Positions 30,839 through 41,099 of a DNA stretch of 50,622 bases are shown in pieces. Position 1 is the stretch's first letter. Each line of letters starts with the position of its first letter. Origin of the DNA: Acanthaster planci (taxonomy: Eukaryota; Echinodermata; Asteroidea; Valvatida; Acanthasteridae); the NCBI RefSeq assembly GCF_001949145.1, contig NW_019091480.1, positions 327,641 through 378,262 of the forward strand, given 5' to 3'. A program made the translations under genes and the position numbers. Under the pieces are notes generated by a model. That model did not search any database. It saw only the letters and a program-made list of their open reading frames with translations, and was not told where the DNA came from.

Positions 30839-33800
30839 CTGCGTCATAAAAAATACAAACAGCAATGTTTACCCGGTACAACTACTTCATTTTGTATTTC
30901 AAATCGTATTTTTTTCACCACAGAAAGGCTAGACTGGTTCAGGACACAACCTTTGCTCTGCATATGCAAACAGGTGTCTGTGACAGATTAGGAGTTACAC
31001 ATTAAGTTCCAATAACTAGTGAATTAATCAGATAATCCCCCTTTCACCTACCAGTCAACGGATCTTTCAACACCTGCATGTTTGGAGCATCCTCAGTTGT
31101 GCGATAAACTACAGGAAGAGCGGCAATAGGGACCTACATGTTTACAATAAGGACACAATTAGAAAATGATTTCGTTTGTAATTATTCAACCATGATTGAT
31201 ATAACATTGACATTTTGTGAAGTTGACATTTTAACCGGCTGACAGTGATTTGCAAATATTTTTCCCAGAGTGGGATGAATTACCTTGAGCACCTTCTTGA
31301 GTTCTTTTAGAAGTGGCACGGTAGTGGCTGGACCCCGAGCACAGTTCAAACCTAACACATCGGCACCAGCAACCTCAAGCTGCTGGAACGCTGCGCACAT
31401 TTCCACACCGTCCAGAGTGCAAAGTTTACCGTCTACCACATTGCGGTAGAGAGACATAGTGATCACGGCAGGAAGGCCTGCATTGGAAGACGAAAATGTG
31501 TCAGCCAATATTGCTGTGGAAGTTTGGGGGTTGATGTGCAAATAAAAAGAGATCAAGTGTTCAGTCGTTTCAGACTTGTGAGTTAATTCCACCTTTCTCC
31601 CACATTTCTGACAAACACTGAATTTATTTGCCAATTTTTCCGCAATCCAATTGTTAGTAGACAAAAGTTGCTTTTCTTGTCAAGTGATCATAAATGTTCA
31701 GCAGCAAGCACGTTGTGTTGTTTTGTTTTTACCTTTGCCATATTTTTTAATTGCTGTTAGAGCAATCATCGCTTCCCCGAGGTCACCGAATGTCTCTGCC
31801 ACGATGTAATCAGCTCCTTCCTCCACTGCCCATGCTATCTGCTCCTGGTAGGGGGGTCGGGAAATTTGGGGAAAAAAACCTCAGGTGAACATTGTGGAGA
31901 TTAAACCCACATAGCAGCAAGAGAAAAATTTACAGGATGAGTTTGCTTCTAACCCAAGTCAGGCATATGGAAGACTCAAGTCACGAAGGTGTAAAGCTAA
32001 AGGGGAACTACAATGCCAACCCGAGTTCCTCCATACACGGGGGAATTTAAAGTTACTAAATTCCATGTAGATCTGCGTGGTCACTTTTCAACTTTCCTCC
32101 CGTTTTTTATTGTCTGCACATTTGTATATCTGAAACACTTTGATTGCAGTATGCATTTTATTTCCTGTCGCTTCTGTGTTGATCAATGAGGTTGACCAAC
32201 ATGGTAACAACTTTTCATTTCTCCCCATTTTTGCAAGTTGTTTCTTTAAAATTTCAGCTTCAATAAAAACATCTAAATATTCATAATAACCGTCAAATTT
32301 TTTCAGTTCCAACGCAACTATAGTACTTTTTTCATGGTTTTGTTGCTGCCACAAATCGCATCACACAATAATACAAAAATGTTTTGATCCAAAAGGTGGT
32401 TGTTTGACAGCATTAAGCTGACAATGCAGATGGTTTACCTTGAATAGACCATCGATTTTCGGTTGACAATCTGGATGCTTTGAGTCGAATAATGTTGAAT
32501 TGCAGATGTTCCCAGCCATGAGTGCTCCTGTCTCGTTGGCTACTTCTCTTGCAATACGTAAGGCCTGTCTGTTCATCAGTTCTAAATCCTTGTCTCGATC
32601 AATCAAGGCTAGCTTTTCACGATGGGCATAGTACTACAACAAAGAATTGGCATCCAGAAGATGATTTTTTTCCAAAGGGCATTTACGACAAATTTGGTGA
32701 CACTAGAATGATCTTGTTGGGGTGGGGAGGGGGGTCATTTGTGCTCACTCAGCTTTATTATCAGGTAATAATTGTTTTAATCATCGTTTAATAGGACATT
32801 ATTAAATAATTTTTTGGACAGCGGTCATTATATCTTGATGAATAAGCCTCCAAATTATGGGAGAGCTGTGATGCACTAAAACGGTGAGCTTTTCCAATGC
32901 AACGTTTACACCAGTGTCAAGAATTTGTCATGGCACTGCATGAATTCTGGGAACACAGACTTGGATTACGCCCCAGTAGTTACGATTCCCCCAAAAGACT
33001 ACAGAAAAGACTGCATAAACGTACCGTGAATGCCAAGACAACATCGCTCCCAGCATGAACAAACTCGCGATACAGCTGCCGTACAAGTTCTGGATGTTCC
33101 AGAACTACCTCTGGGACGAAGGCCCCAGCTTTGAGATACCCGCGACGCTCAAACACAAACAAGTAGCCTTCGGCACATATGACTCGCCCTCCATTTTTCA
33201 ATCGCTCCAAAAGTCCTCCTGCGACAAAAACAAGTTCACAAAGGCCATAATGAACATTCACTGTGTAACCACCAATTTCCAACTAGCTGTTGCTTGACGT
33301 GTAAAGACCTATTATAAAATTATATCACATTATCATAGGCCTACATATATTCGGAATGCAGTGGACGATAACGAATTTTACGTGCTCTCACTGAATGCAT
33401 TCCACATCTTACAAACTTCGTAAGCACACAATTACCAGATTACAGGTCAACCCTTTACCTATTTCCAGAACTGTAAGGTTTTCACAAACCAAACGGAGTG
33501 ATAGCCATGTACATGTAAAACTCCCATAAACACATTTTGGCTGTTTTGATTGTGCCAACTTTCCCTTCCATCACAGGTAGTTGTGCAACCAAATTTCTAG
33601 ACCCGTAAACAGGGCCCGACGAATACCCCTCTGTCGTATACTGGGCCCTGTCCCGATTCAGAGGATTTCTTTCGAAAAAATTATCCGGGATATCCGGGTG
33701 CATAACTAAACATCCGCTTGATTTTATGAGCTGAAATTGCACCGGTGTGTTCACTACTGTTAACTGTAGAAAACTCGCCCTTTTCTCAATTGAGGGAAAA

Positions 33801-34304
33801 AAAATTGCCCTTTTTTGACGTTTTCCCACTCCAGACGAAGTTTGCTCCACTTGCACTGTACTAAAGCGAGGCTGTTTTGTCACTGTCGTGTCACAGACGT
33901 ATTCGCGGCGTCCCAAATTTCAGTCGTATTCCCCAACGTAGTGCATTTATTTGAAAACGTTAAATTCAAAGAACCAGACTATATTCAACGATTTCATTTC
34001 GACCCCAAAAATCACCTGGTACCACCTCATTACGGGAATCAAATTGATACTGTACGTTCAGGAATACGGCAAGAATTTCACCATGTTAATCAGGACATAA
34101 GGTGAATAAACTTCCCCATCTGATTTCACCAAGAAGGCATGTATGAAATTTGGTTGCACAAATTGCTGTGATGGAAGAGTATGTTGGATCCACGGTTGGA
34201 TCCACGAGACTTGGCTATCACAACGGTTTGTACGTGTATAAACCTTACAAGTTACAGTAATGACAGTTCTGGAAGTACCCTTTACCTTTGTTCTGGCTCG
34301 ACAT
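30564..34304 (-). CDS. BHMT: BHMT-family homocysteine S-methyltransferase, gene 1 (complete, 7 exons)
   Basis: The seven exons join in phase to a 356-residue protein; human BHMT has 406. The family moves a methyl group to homocysteine to make methionine, using a zinc held by three Cys in a TIM barrel. Zinc ligands are visible: Cys219 in GLNCARGP and Cys302-Cys303 in GLCCG, matching human 217, 299 and 300. Also kept are [22 protein letters not shown] and AETFGD (Glu153). However, the human betaine-cage residues Trp44 and Tyr160 are Phe40 and Thr154 here, and the GDGG loop with Asp26 reads CAEG. The missing length is mostly at the C-terminus: the protein ends soon after [18 protein letters not shown]. 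The methyl donor may therefore not be betaine (inference). A second copy lies divergently on the right. The span includes introns; exons are listed separately. Confidence 0.93.
31052..31133 (-). CDS. BHMT: BHMT-like gene 1, exon 6
   Basis: Acceptor CATGTAG, donor GTAGGT; phase 0 to 1. It encodes [19 protein letters not shown] then LKDPLT, the strand and loop before the second zinc site. Confidence 0.9.
31284..31477 (-). CDS. BHMT: BHMT-like gene 1, exon 5 (first zinc Cys)
   Basis: Acceptor AATGCAG, donor GTAATT. It encodes [20 protein letters not shown], then [20 protein letters not shown]; the Cys of GLNC is the first zinc ligand. Confidence 0.95.
31733..31844 (-). CDS. BHMT: BHMT-like gene 1, exon 4
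   Basis: Acceptor CTACCAG, donor GTAAAA; phase 1 end. It encodes [20 protein letters not shown], including the catalytic-region Glu of AE-T-F; human BHMT has AEYF here. The length equals exon 4 of gene 2 (112 bp). Confidence 0.95.
32439..32633 (-). CDS. BHMT: BHMT-like gene 1, exon 3
   Basis: Acceptor TTGTAG, donor GTAAAC; 65 codons. It encodes [20 protein letters not shown], then [20 protein letters not shown]. The Tyr matching human Tyr77 is kept. The length equals exon 3 of gene 2. Intron 3 (31845-32438) contains an 88-codon frame without family similarity. Confidence 0.95.
33025..33218 (-). CDS. BHMT: BHMT-like gene 1, exon 2
   Basis: Acceptor GTCGCAG, donor GTACGT. It encodes [20 protein letters not shown], then [20 protein letters not shown] and GSDVVLAFT: the first barrel strand and the methyl-donor loop. 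Phe stands where human BHMT has betaine-binding Trp44. Intron 2 (32634-33024) shows nothing recognised. Confidence 0.95.
34286..34304 (-). CDS. BHMT: BHMT-like gene 1, exon 1 (coding part)
   Basis: The ATG at 34304-34302 starts MSSQNK and the exon ends in phase 1 at donor GTAAAG. It is the same 19-base coding length as exon 1 of gene 2 (MPGKVK), which supports both. Intron 1 (33219-34285) holds a 144-codon frame I do not believe and a GGGCCC-centred inverted pair near 33609 and 33643. Confidence 0.82.
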
Positions 34305-34400
34305 CCTGCTAAAGATACTTGCTCTGCGTGCATGTGAAGACCTCCAGCTCCCGCAAGGTGTTGGGACTCAATCTTGCCCTGACACGCCCCCTGTAGTATA

Positions 34401-34408
34401 TTTTTATA
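34401..34408 (-). promoter_or_regulatory. Candidate TATA box (TATAAAAA) of BHMT-like gene 1
   Basis: It lies about 97-104 bp upstream of the ATG, the same distance as the TATA box of gene 2. A CRE half-site (CGTCA on the minus strand, 34434-34438) lies 26 bp further upstream. Confidence 0.45.
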
Positions 34409-34706
34409 ACATTAAATATCAGTTCACGCTGAGTGACGGTTCAGTTGACCCCTTATTCCTTCCACGGTTGATCGTTCTATATTATCAATCTATCTTATAC
34501 ATACATGTATATCAAGGCCAAGCCTACATGCTTTGTTTGGTTCCAGATGACCGAACTTTTTCCGAACTTTGACCCGCCGATAACAAAGCTAAAGGGTACA
34601 GACCACTAATTCAAGTGAGAATTTCTGGCCAGCTCATTAGCATCAAAAGTGCCCCCGCAGTATCTTTTGAAAAAGGAGATTGTTTGGCCCCCAAAATGGT
34701 GAGATT

Positions 34707-34967
34707 NNNNNNNNNNNNNNNNNNNNNNNNNNNNNNNNNNNNNNNNNNNNNNNNNNNNNNNNNNNNNNNNNNNNNNNNNNNNNNNNNNNNNNNNNNNNNN
34801 NNNNNNNNNNNNNNNNNNNNNNNNNNNNNNNNNNNNNNNNNNNNNNNNNNNNNNNNNNNNNNNNNNNNNNNNNNNNNNNNNNNNNNNNNNNNNNNNNNNN
34901 NNNNNNNNNNNNNNNNNNNNNNNNNNNNNNNNNNNNNNNNNNNNNNNNNNNNNNNNNNNNNNNNNNN
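34707..34967. other. Assembly gap, 261 N
   Basis: A run of N in the shared upstream region of BHMT-like gene 1. The flanks show no obvious overlap. Confidence 0.97.
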
Positions 34968-35149
34968 GGCGTGCATGCTAGCCTATAGGGCCCTGAACGG
35001 TGCTGATTTTACACTGTTTTCGATCGGGCTTGAATTAGTGGACTGGCCCCTTAAAGAGAGACTGTAATCGCCAGCATTTAAAAAGATCAATGGCACAACT
35101 ATGGTGTATTATTTACGACACACATTTCTCTCTTTCTTTAGCCTCCCTC

Positions 35150-35275
35150 CAGGCGACGCAACTACACGACGCAACGGCACGACAGCTCCCTTGCGTCGTG
35201 GCGTCGGTCGAACCGTCGCCTTCTTGCCATTGCGTTGGTACACACGACGCTTTGCGTCGTGTCGTGCGTCGCGTT
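35150..35275. repeat. CGTCG-rich cluster with palindrome
   Basis: A CpG-dense patch with more than ten CGACG/CGTCG words, including the perfect inverted repeat ACACGACGC TTT GCGTCGTGT. It stands out from the A+T-rich surroundings. A similar cluster lies at the right edge (50527-50622). Confidence 0.6.
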
Positions 35276-38200
35276 TGTTTCTCTTATAGCCTGGATGCGT
35301 TGGGGAGGGATTCTTTCACGAATGGTAAACATAGAAGAGTTGCGGGGTTTTGAGTTCACCAAAGTTAACTTTTGTCGGGAAAAAACGGCAATACCAACAC
35401 AGGGCACTCCACTTAGCGCAGACCAGGGTCTCTGAGCCCTGCTTTCTCAAATGCGAGGCACCTAGCTCGCATGTTTTGATTTGTGGTCCCTTCTCAGTGG
35501 CGTATAACCAAGAATCGAGGGGCCGGGGACACCGTGCCCACCCACCCCCATTCCCGGTGCTCCCCTCATCAGGTGCCCCTCCCCCCACTGAAAGAAAACG
35601 GATGAATGGATATTCAACATGGCCCACAGTAAAAGCCTAGCTACGCCACTTCTTCAATTCAGTTAAACAGAGTTTGTGCGCGTGTGCAGTTCAAGACGTT
35701 GCCCTGTCCGGTTTTGGGTTTTTACCAACTTACGTGTATTTGACGGACGTGATCGAGACGTCCCCTTGTGCTCACGACTTGCGTACCAAGACAAAAACCT
35801 TTTGCTCCTCGCTCAGTCACAGGGAATTTGTTACTGCCGACCGACTTTGAGGAATATGTCGTATTTAGTAGCCATTTTTAATTACATAAACGTTACCATT
35901 TGAAATTCGATTTTTAACTTTTTAAAGCTTTGGACTTGAAGGTTTTCATGGTGAAAGAACAATATGAGTAAAAAACGATTGTGGTTACACCATGGATAAA
36001 TCTCTTTCTTTGAGTATGTGTGGTTCTGAGAAGAACCGGGGAATAACTCGACCTTTCTTATAGTGTAGTCTGTCCATCTTCAGGAGACTGCAGGATTTTG
36101 AGTGGGAGTGGAGCTTATATGGTGTAGAGAGGGATCCAGATGTAGGGATTAGCTGGGTGAAGCGTTGAGGCGGGAACAGTGAAGGCGGGAACAATGGATG
36201 CTGCACTGGATCCTGGTACTGCATGACCTGAGTGTGTGCTTACTCAAGGGTGTCAGTTGGAGTTGGCAGTGGGAGAGTGAACAGCCGGGTGCCAAGGGTA
36301 GAGAAGACCCATAGGCTAACAAAAGCTTCTCTCCCTTTTTCTTCTGCGCTTTTGAACTTGTTTTGTAGAGATAGCACATTAGGAATGAAAAAGTGTTAAA
36401 TGTTAAGAAAAAGAACAGGATAAGAAAATACTGTGGAATATTTCATTTTGGGGCTAATTTGTCTGGCAAGGACAGCCACGGAATACAAGATTAATATATC
36501 ACTGGAAAAATGGATCGAGAGTATGTAGACATACCGTAATTTGTACGGGCAAATTTAGAGTTCTACCTTGAAAGAATTTCAACTGAAATTATTTCTACTA
36601 TTTTGAATACCTGGAATGTCCCTTATGTCCTTAAAAAGTCCCTGAAGAACCTCTTTGGGAAAAGTTTTGAAAATCCGCATGGGTGTTATTGAACAAAAAT
36701 GGTGTTCTTTACGCATATATAGGCCTATTCTTCTCATCATCGTTTAAGCATAGGCTGTTATCAAGCATGTCTTTACTGCTTTACGATAACTTCTGATTTT
36801 ACAGGTCACGGTATATGTTGACCTTTTATCGTCACGTTAATTTTGATAGCTTAAAGTAGGACTTGGACATTATGCTCGGAACGAATTTCTTACTGGCCGT
36901 GGGCTTCAGTCGTACACAGAGGGGTACAACGTAATGTGCGCCTCTGTATTTTCCACCCGGTACCCATGCATACAGTGCATTACATTTTAAAAATTTTCCA
37001 CGAAATATGTAAACACAGCTAAATATTTGAAATACTGTAAGAAACTTTTGTCAGGTCAAACGAATATGCCACAACAAGTGCCGGCTGGTGATAAGGACAT
37101 TGCATTGTGGTCGAATCCTGGTCACGGCATTTTCCTTTTTGAAGAGTTTGAAGAGATCCTGGAAAGTAAAAGGTTATGCAGAGACATTCCAGAACCCTCG
37201 CGTTGTCCGCCTATGGGGATTTTACTTGGGCCGTCCTGTCACGTTCGACAATTTTAGGAAGACAGATTCCTAACCTGAAACCACCCAATGAAACACTCGT
37301 GTCGTATTGTTCCCTTGTCTCCCCCAGTAATAGTAGGAAAAGTCACCTCGGGATGCGTAAAAAACGAATTTCATTAAGAACCTTTCACTTCCGACAGTAT
37401 CGTTCCTTGGTGTCCTTGTTCACGAACGTTTGTTTTTATTCCCCGTACTTACGTGAAAACAAGATTGTACAACTCTGCAAAGATTTACCTGTACCTGCAG
37501 TCGATGGGTTCTAGATTCAGTCAGTTGACCTGACGCAGTTTTTGTCAGAAAAGGTTAGATTATAGGGCCTACATTGAATCTTTCGTAAAAGCCGCTATTG
37601 CTTTAAGTTGATTTCCTTATAAATTGCAAAATCCTTAAAATAATTTGGTCAGTTTTATTTTGGCTTTTACCGAAAGACTACCACAAAGTTTAATTTCGTT
37701 ACTGTTCGTCTGCTTGCGAGACTACCGAATTGCACTGCACTTCATCCATTTTAAAGTGTCGGAAGTGATGAGTCAATTTTTGGCAGGAGTAGGCCTATTT
37801 CCTTTTAGGTCTAGTTTTCAGTTTCCATAATTGACATGCTATCAAATATTTTACAAAAGACCCTTGTACGAGTAGAGTTTTTACGAAGTAGCTGAACGCA
37901 AGAATACTTATTTTTCCTGTCCAAGGGTTCCGGAAGCGCGCCATCAGGGATCAACTTTGAGGTTCCATTCTAGGTAATATGTTTTCAGCCAAGATCGGAG
38001 GGACAGAAGACAAATCAGTTACAACTATGATGCATCCGCTTGATTCCTGACACTTATAATTCCTGAGTCAACTCAGTGAGTTTATTGCATGATTGTTGAA
38101 GTTGAATCAGTGGGGAACTTTGTCAGAACAGCTATATAATATGATCGCGTCTTTATATGCCCCAGCAGAACGCAACCCCTCCCCTTTTGTTCATTTACAC

Positions 38201-38593
38201 ATTGCATAGTTGTGGCAGTATAAGGCATTTGGAGGTTACCGGATGTTGATTATCATAAATGGCAACGATATTGCCTCACTGAAGTAGAAAAGCCGTCTTC
38301 AGCCGGTAGATCTCGTAACGTTTAACAAAAAAACAAATAAAATAAATTGTCAGAGCGTTGGAAACCGTTTCGAACTGGACAGCCCCATTAACGTCCTCTG
38401 TTTATATAGGGCAGAAATTACATCCTCTATACTCACACAATACGAAAAGATTTTTTTGGTTTAAACCGTGCACAAATTTGCTTGAACGTTTCGTGTAAAA
38501 TGTAAATAGAATAAATGACAGTCAAAGGTAACTTCAATTTTGAATTAAACGTGCTTAGCGACGCGTGTCAGCTCTTCATCACAGCATATGTGA
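35276..38593. other. Intergenic DNA, no gene recognised
   Basis: About 3.3 kb with only short frames in all directions. No exon of a known family, tRNA or inverted-end transposon was recognised. Confidence 0.5.
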
Positions 38594-39228
38594 ACGTCAC
38601 TTTATTTACGTTTTCAACCTTTCATCACTGAAAAAGTTTGGTATCCAACTTCGGTAACACGAAGCATTATGTCACTGCTTCTGTTGACGATCGATGGGGT
38701 CATTGCCATCATCCATTCACTGCGATATCCGCATATAATGACGACTCTAAGGACCAAAGATACTGTCGGGGCCCTGTGGACATTAGTTTTATTGGAACAC
38801 GTAGTTTTATATGGTGCAAATTTCCAATGCGAAGTATCCCTGCAAACCCATTATCGTTGCGATCATTCTGAAGATGAAATTTTCGTTTATTTGTCTATTT
38901 CCACACTCACATTTTCGCTTAGAGTTATCTTTGCATTGTATTTTTATATCCTACAAGTCGCCCGACGTCAGGCACGGCGCATTGTTGATCAAAATCAAGT
39001 AGGAATCGCATTTGAAAACGGCCAACAGCGATTCAGCACCACGGGAACCGTGTTTCTCAGCTGGACACCAACGCTCCTTCTGTTGTTCATTCCAGTATGC
39101 TCTTCACTTCTAAGGCAGTGCTGTTCAGTAACAGTTGGCTCAATGTAATCATTTATCACTGGAGAAACAAGGAACTTCGGCAAGCCCAACGTAATGCGAT
39201 ATCCTACATAACTCAGTGCTGTCGTTGA
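38594..39228 (+). pseudogene. Class A (rhodopsin-like) GPCR pseudogene, TM3 to TM7
   Basis: Frame 38594-39145 reads SIMSLLLLTIDGVIAIIHSL RYP (TM3 and second loop, with DGV in place of DRY), a TM4 with its Trp (VGALWTLVLLEHVVL), two Cys in the second extracellular loop, a TM5 ending in LYFYILQVARRQARRI, and TM6 TVFLSWTPTLLLLFIPV (SWTP in place of CWLP). After a frameshift near 39085-39115 another frame continues with TM7 AVLFSNSWLNVIIYHWRNKE and a short tail, stopping at 39226-39228. NVIIY replaces NPIIY. TM1 and TM2 are missing and an in-frame stop lies just upstream. The VARRQARRI end of TM5 recalls MECA-type receptors, but the subfamily is uncertain. The frameshift and degraded motifs indicate a dead gene. 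Confidence 0.82.
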
Positions 39229-40850
39229 CACTTTTTGCAAGTGTGAAGTAAGAGAAATTTGACCAAAACCATGTCTAGAAGATGATTTTAACAGAAGATT
39301 TAATGTTCCCCTGACCTTAACCTTTGGACAGTGTTACTTCAATAATACAGTTTACGCCCGCTAAGTCAGTTGACCTTGGGTATCGAACGTCGACAAACAT
39401 GGCGCCCTCCTATAGCAGTACAGTGTGTCACAAGTGTTCAGTTACCATAAATAATGCCGACGGTCAGTACAATACGTAGACTATGACGTGCTTAGTATTA
39501 TACTGAAAGTTGTCTTTGTTTTTGGTAAAAACACTCAAAACACACTTTGCTATGGGGGACGTCATGTTTCTTGATGATTGCTACCTTAGATAGGTCGCTT
39601 GACTCAAATTCTGCCTGAAAGTAAACACGAACGCGGTTTACTAATCAGCACTCCAAGTCGCCTAAACTTCAAAAGAACTCTTGATGCAGTTTAACAGTAC
39701 TGAACAGTAACCTCGGAGTATAGAGCTGGGCAGATTAAATTCAGACAACAAGAAACGTTATGATATCATCAGATCTGTTTGTCAAAGTTAAGTCTCGAGG
39801 CGTTTTCATGCTTCAGGTGAATGCGAAAGCACAGTGAATTTGACGTCACAAAACCTTTGCAGCCAGATTTGTTCGAGTTGAAATAATGTTCAACTTGGCG
39901 AATTCGAAGAGCGATTGTTACCTCACGAATTTGTGTTCGTTTTCGCTTTTAGGCCAAGGTACGAACCGGCCTTTAAGCCTCGTGAGCGATATTATAGATT
40001 AATATTTTTTATACAATATGGCCCTATTGATCCAATTAAAGATTCCAAAGATGTGGCAGTTATACTTTACAAGAGGTTGCGAATAAGTAAATGCAAGTTT
40101 TTATAATTTCGGAAAATTCAGTTAATGGTTCGAGACTAGTAATTGATTCCTGTGTGGCAGGATCGAGCGAGACACGACCTTTAATTAAATTTCTGGGTGA
40201 CAAGACAGATTCTTGTCTTACAACACTAAGTGCACATGAGTTAGCAATACATTGTACATAAGCCATCTCACACGTCTGGACTGGTCCTTGTCAACTTTCT
40301 GAGGGTCGCGTATGTGGGCTCTTTTCAATCAGGGTTAACGTAACTGAACACAACAAAAGTGAATAAATGATCTCAGTAAGGATACCATCGTCTTGTTGAG
40401 GTTGAGTGGAACAACTGATAAGACTCGATCTGATAAGACTCCACCAAAGCTTCCTGGTTCTTTTGCGTCCTTCAACTCATGGTTTCATAATGCGAAAAGA
40501 CTGGGGTGTGATTACGGTCACGTGTACAATTTCTGTGATAAAATTGTCGCTTGCAAGGTCACCATTTACACAACAAAACGTGCATTTGAGCTAATCGCCT
40601 GAACAGTCCGCCTCAGACTTCAACTCATGCAAGCAAATTTATTGGACGCACAAATTTAGCATGTATTTCCACAGTGGGTCTTATTGCAGTGGGAAATTTC
40701 AACTCCAGCAGGCCTAGTCAGTCTTGATGGATTACAAAACAGGATACAAATTACACGTTAAATGCTTGAGTTTCACGCTAATCACAAGGTGATCTTATAT
40801 TTGTTATCATTTGTTATACGCTTAGTCAAAGTGCCGCTGAGTTGAGAGGT
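39229..40850. other. Intergenic DNA, nothing recognised
   Basis: Only short frames. No known exon, RNA gene or transposon end was seen. Confidence 0.5.
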
Positions 40851-41019
40851 AAACTGCCCTGAACATTTCCTTGAAAATTGGTGCGTGGGGCAAACATTTC
40901 CTGCATGGTATTTTTTTGGCATTGCGTCAGCAATGGTAGTGAGTGCAGTGGGAAACTGCCATGGAAGTTTCCTTGAAGGAATGCGCATGCGTAACATACT
41001 TCCTGCGCGATATCTTTTA
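40851..41019. repeat. Diverged tandem duplication upstream of the Ig receptor gene
   Basis: 40851-40917 and 40953-41019 align without gaps at a constant 102-bp offset with about two thirds identity. Shared words are AAACTGCC, TTTCCTTGAA and TTCCTGC. The second copy ends 80 bp before the ATG at 41100, so the repeat may lie in the promoter or 5' UTR. Confidence 0.5.
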
Positions 41020-41099
41020 GGTACCTACTGCTATTTCCTTGCTCAGGCAGTTGAGTGGCAGAGAAAAGCGGTTAGTTGTCAGTCACATAGTTAACAAAG

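Noticed and set aside
32088-32354. 88-codon minus-strand frame between exons 3 and 4 of BHMT-like gene 1
   Set aside because: Exons 3 and 4 join directly (LFK to [12 protein letters not shown]) as the family requires, so this is intron.
33482-33916. 144-codon minus-strand open frame in intron 1 of BHMT-like gene 1
   Set aside because: No family similarity, no splice or promoter context, and the flanking exons splice over it. It may be chance or part of a repeat.
38638-38871. 77-codon plus-strand frame overlapping the GPCR pseudogene
   Set aside because: A shadow of the receptor frame; it has no hydrophobic pattern of its own.
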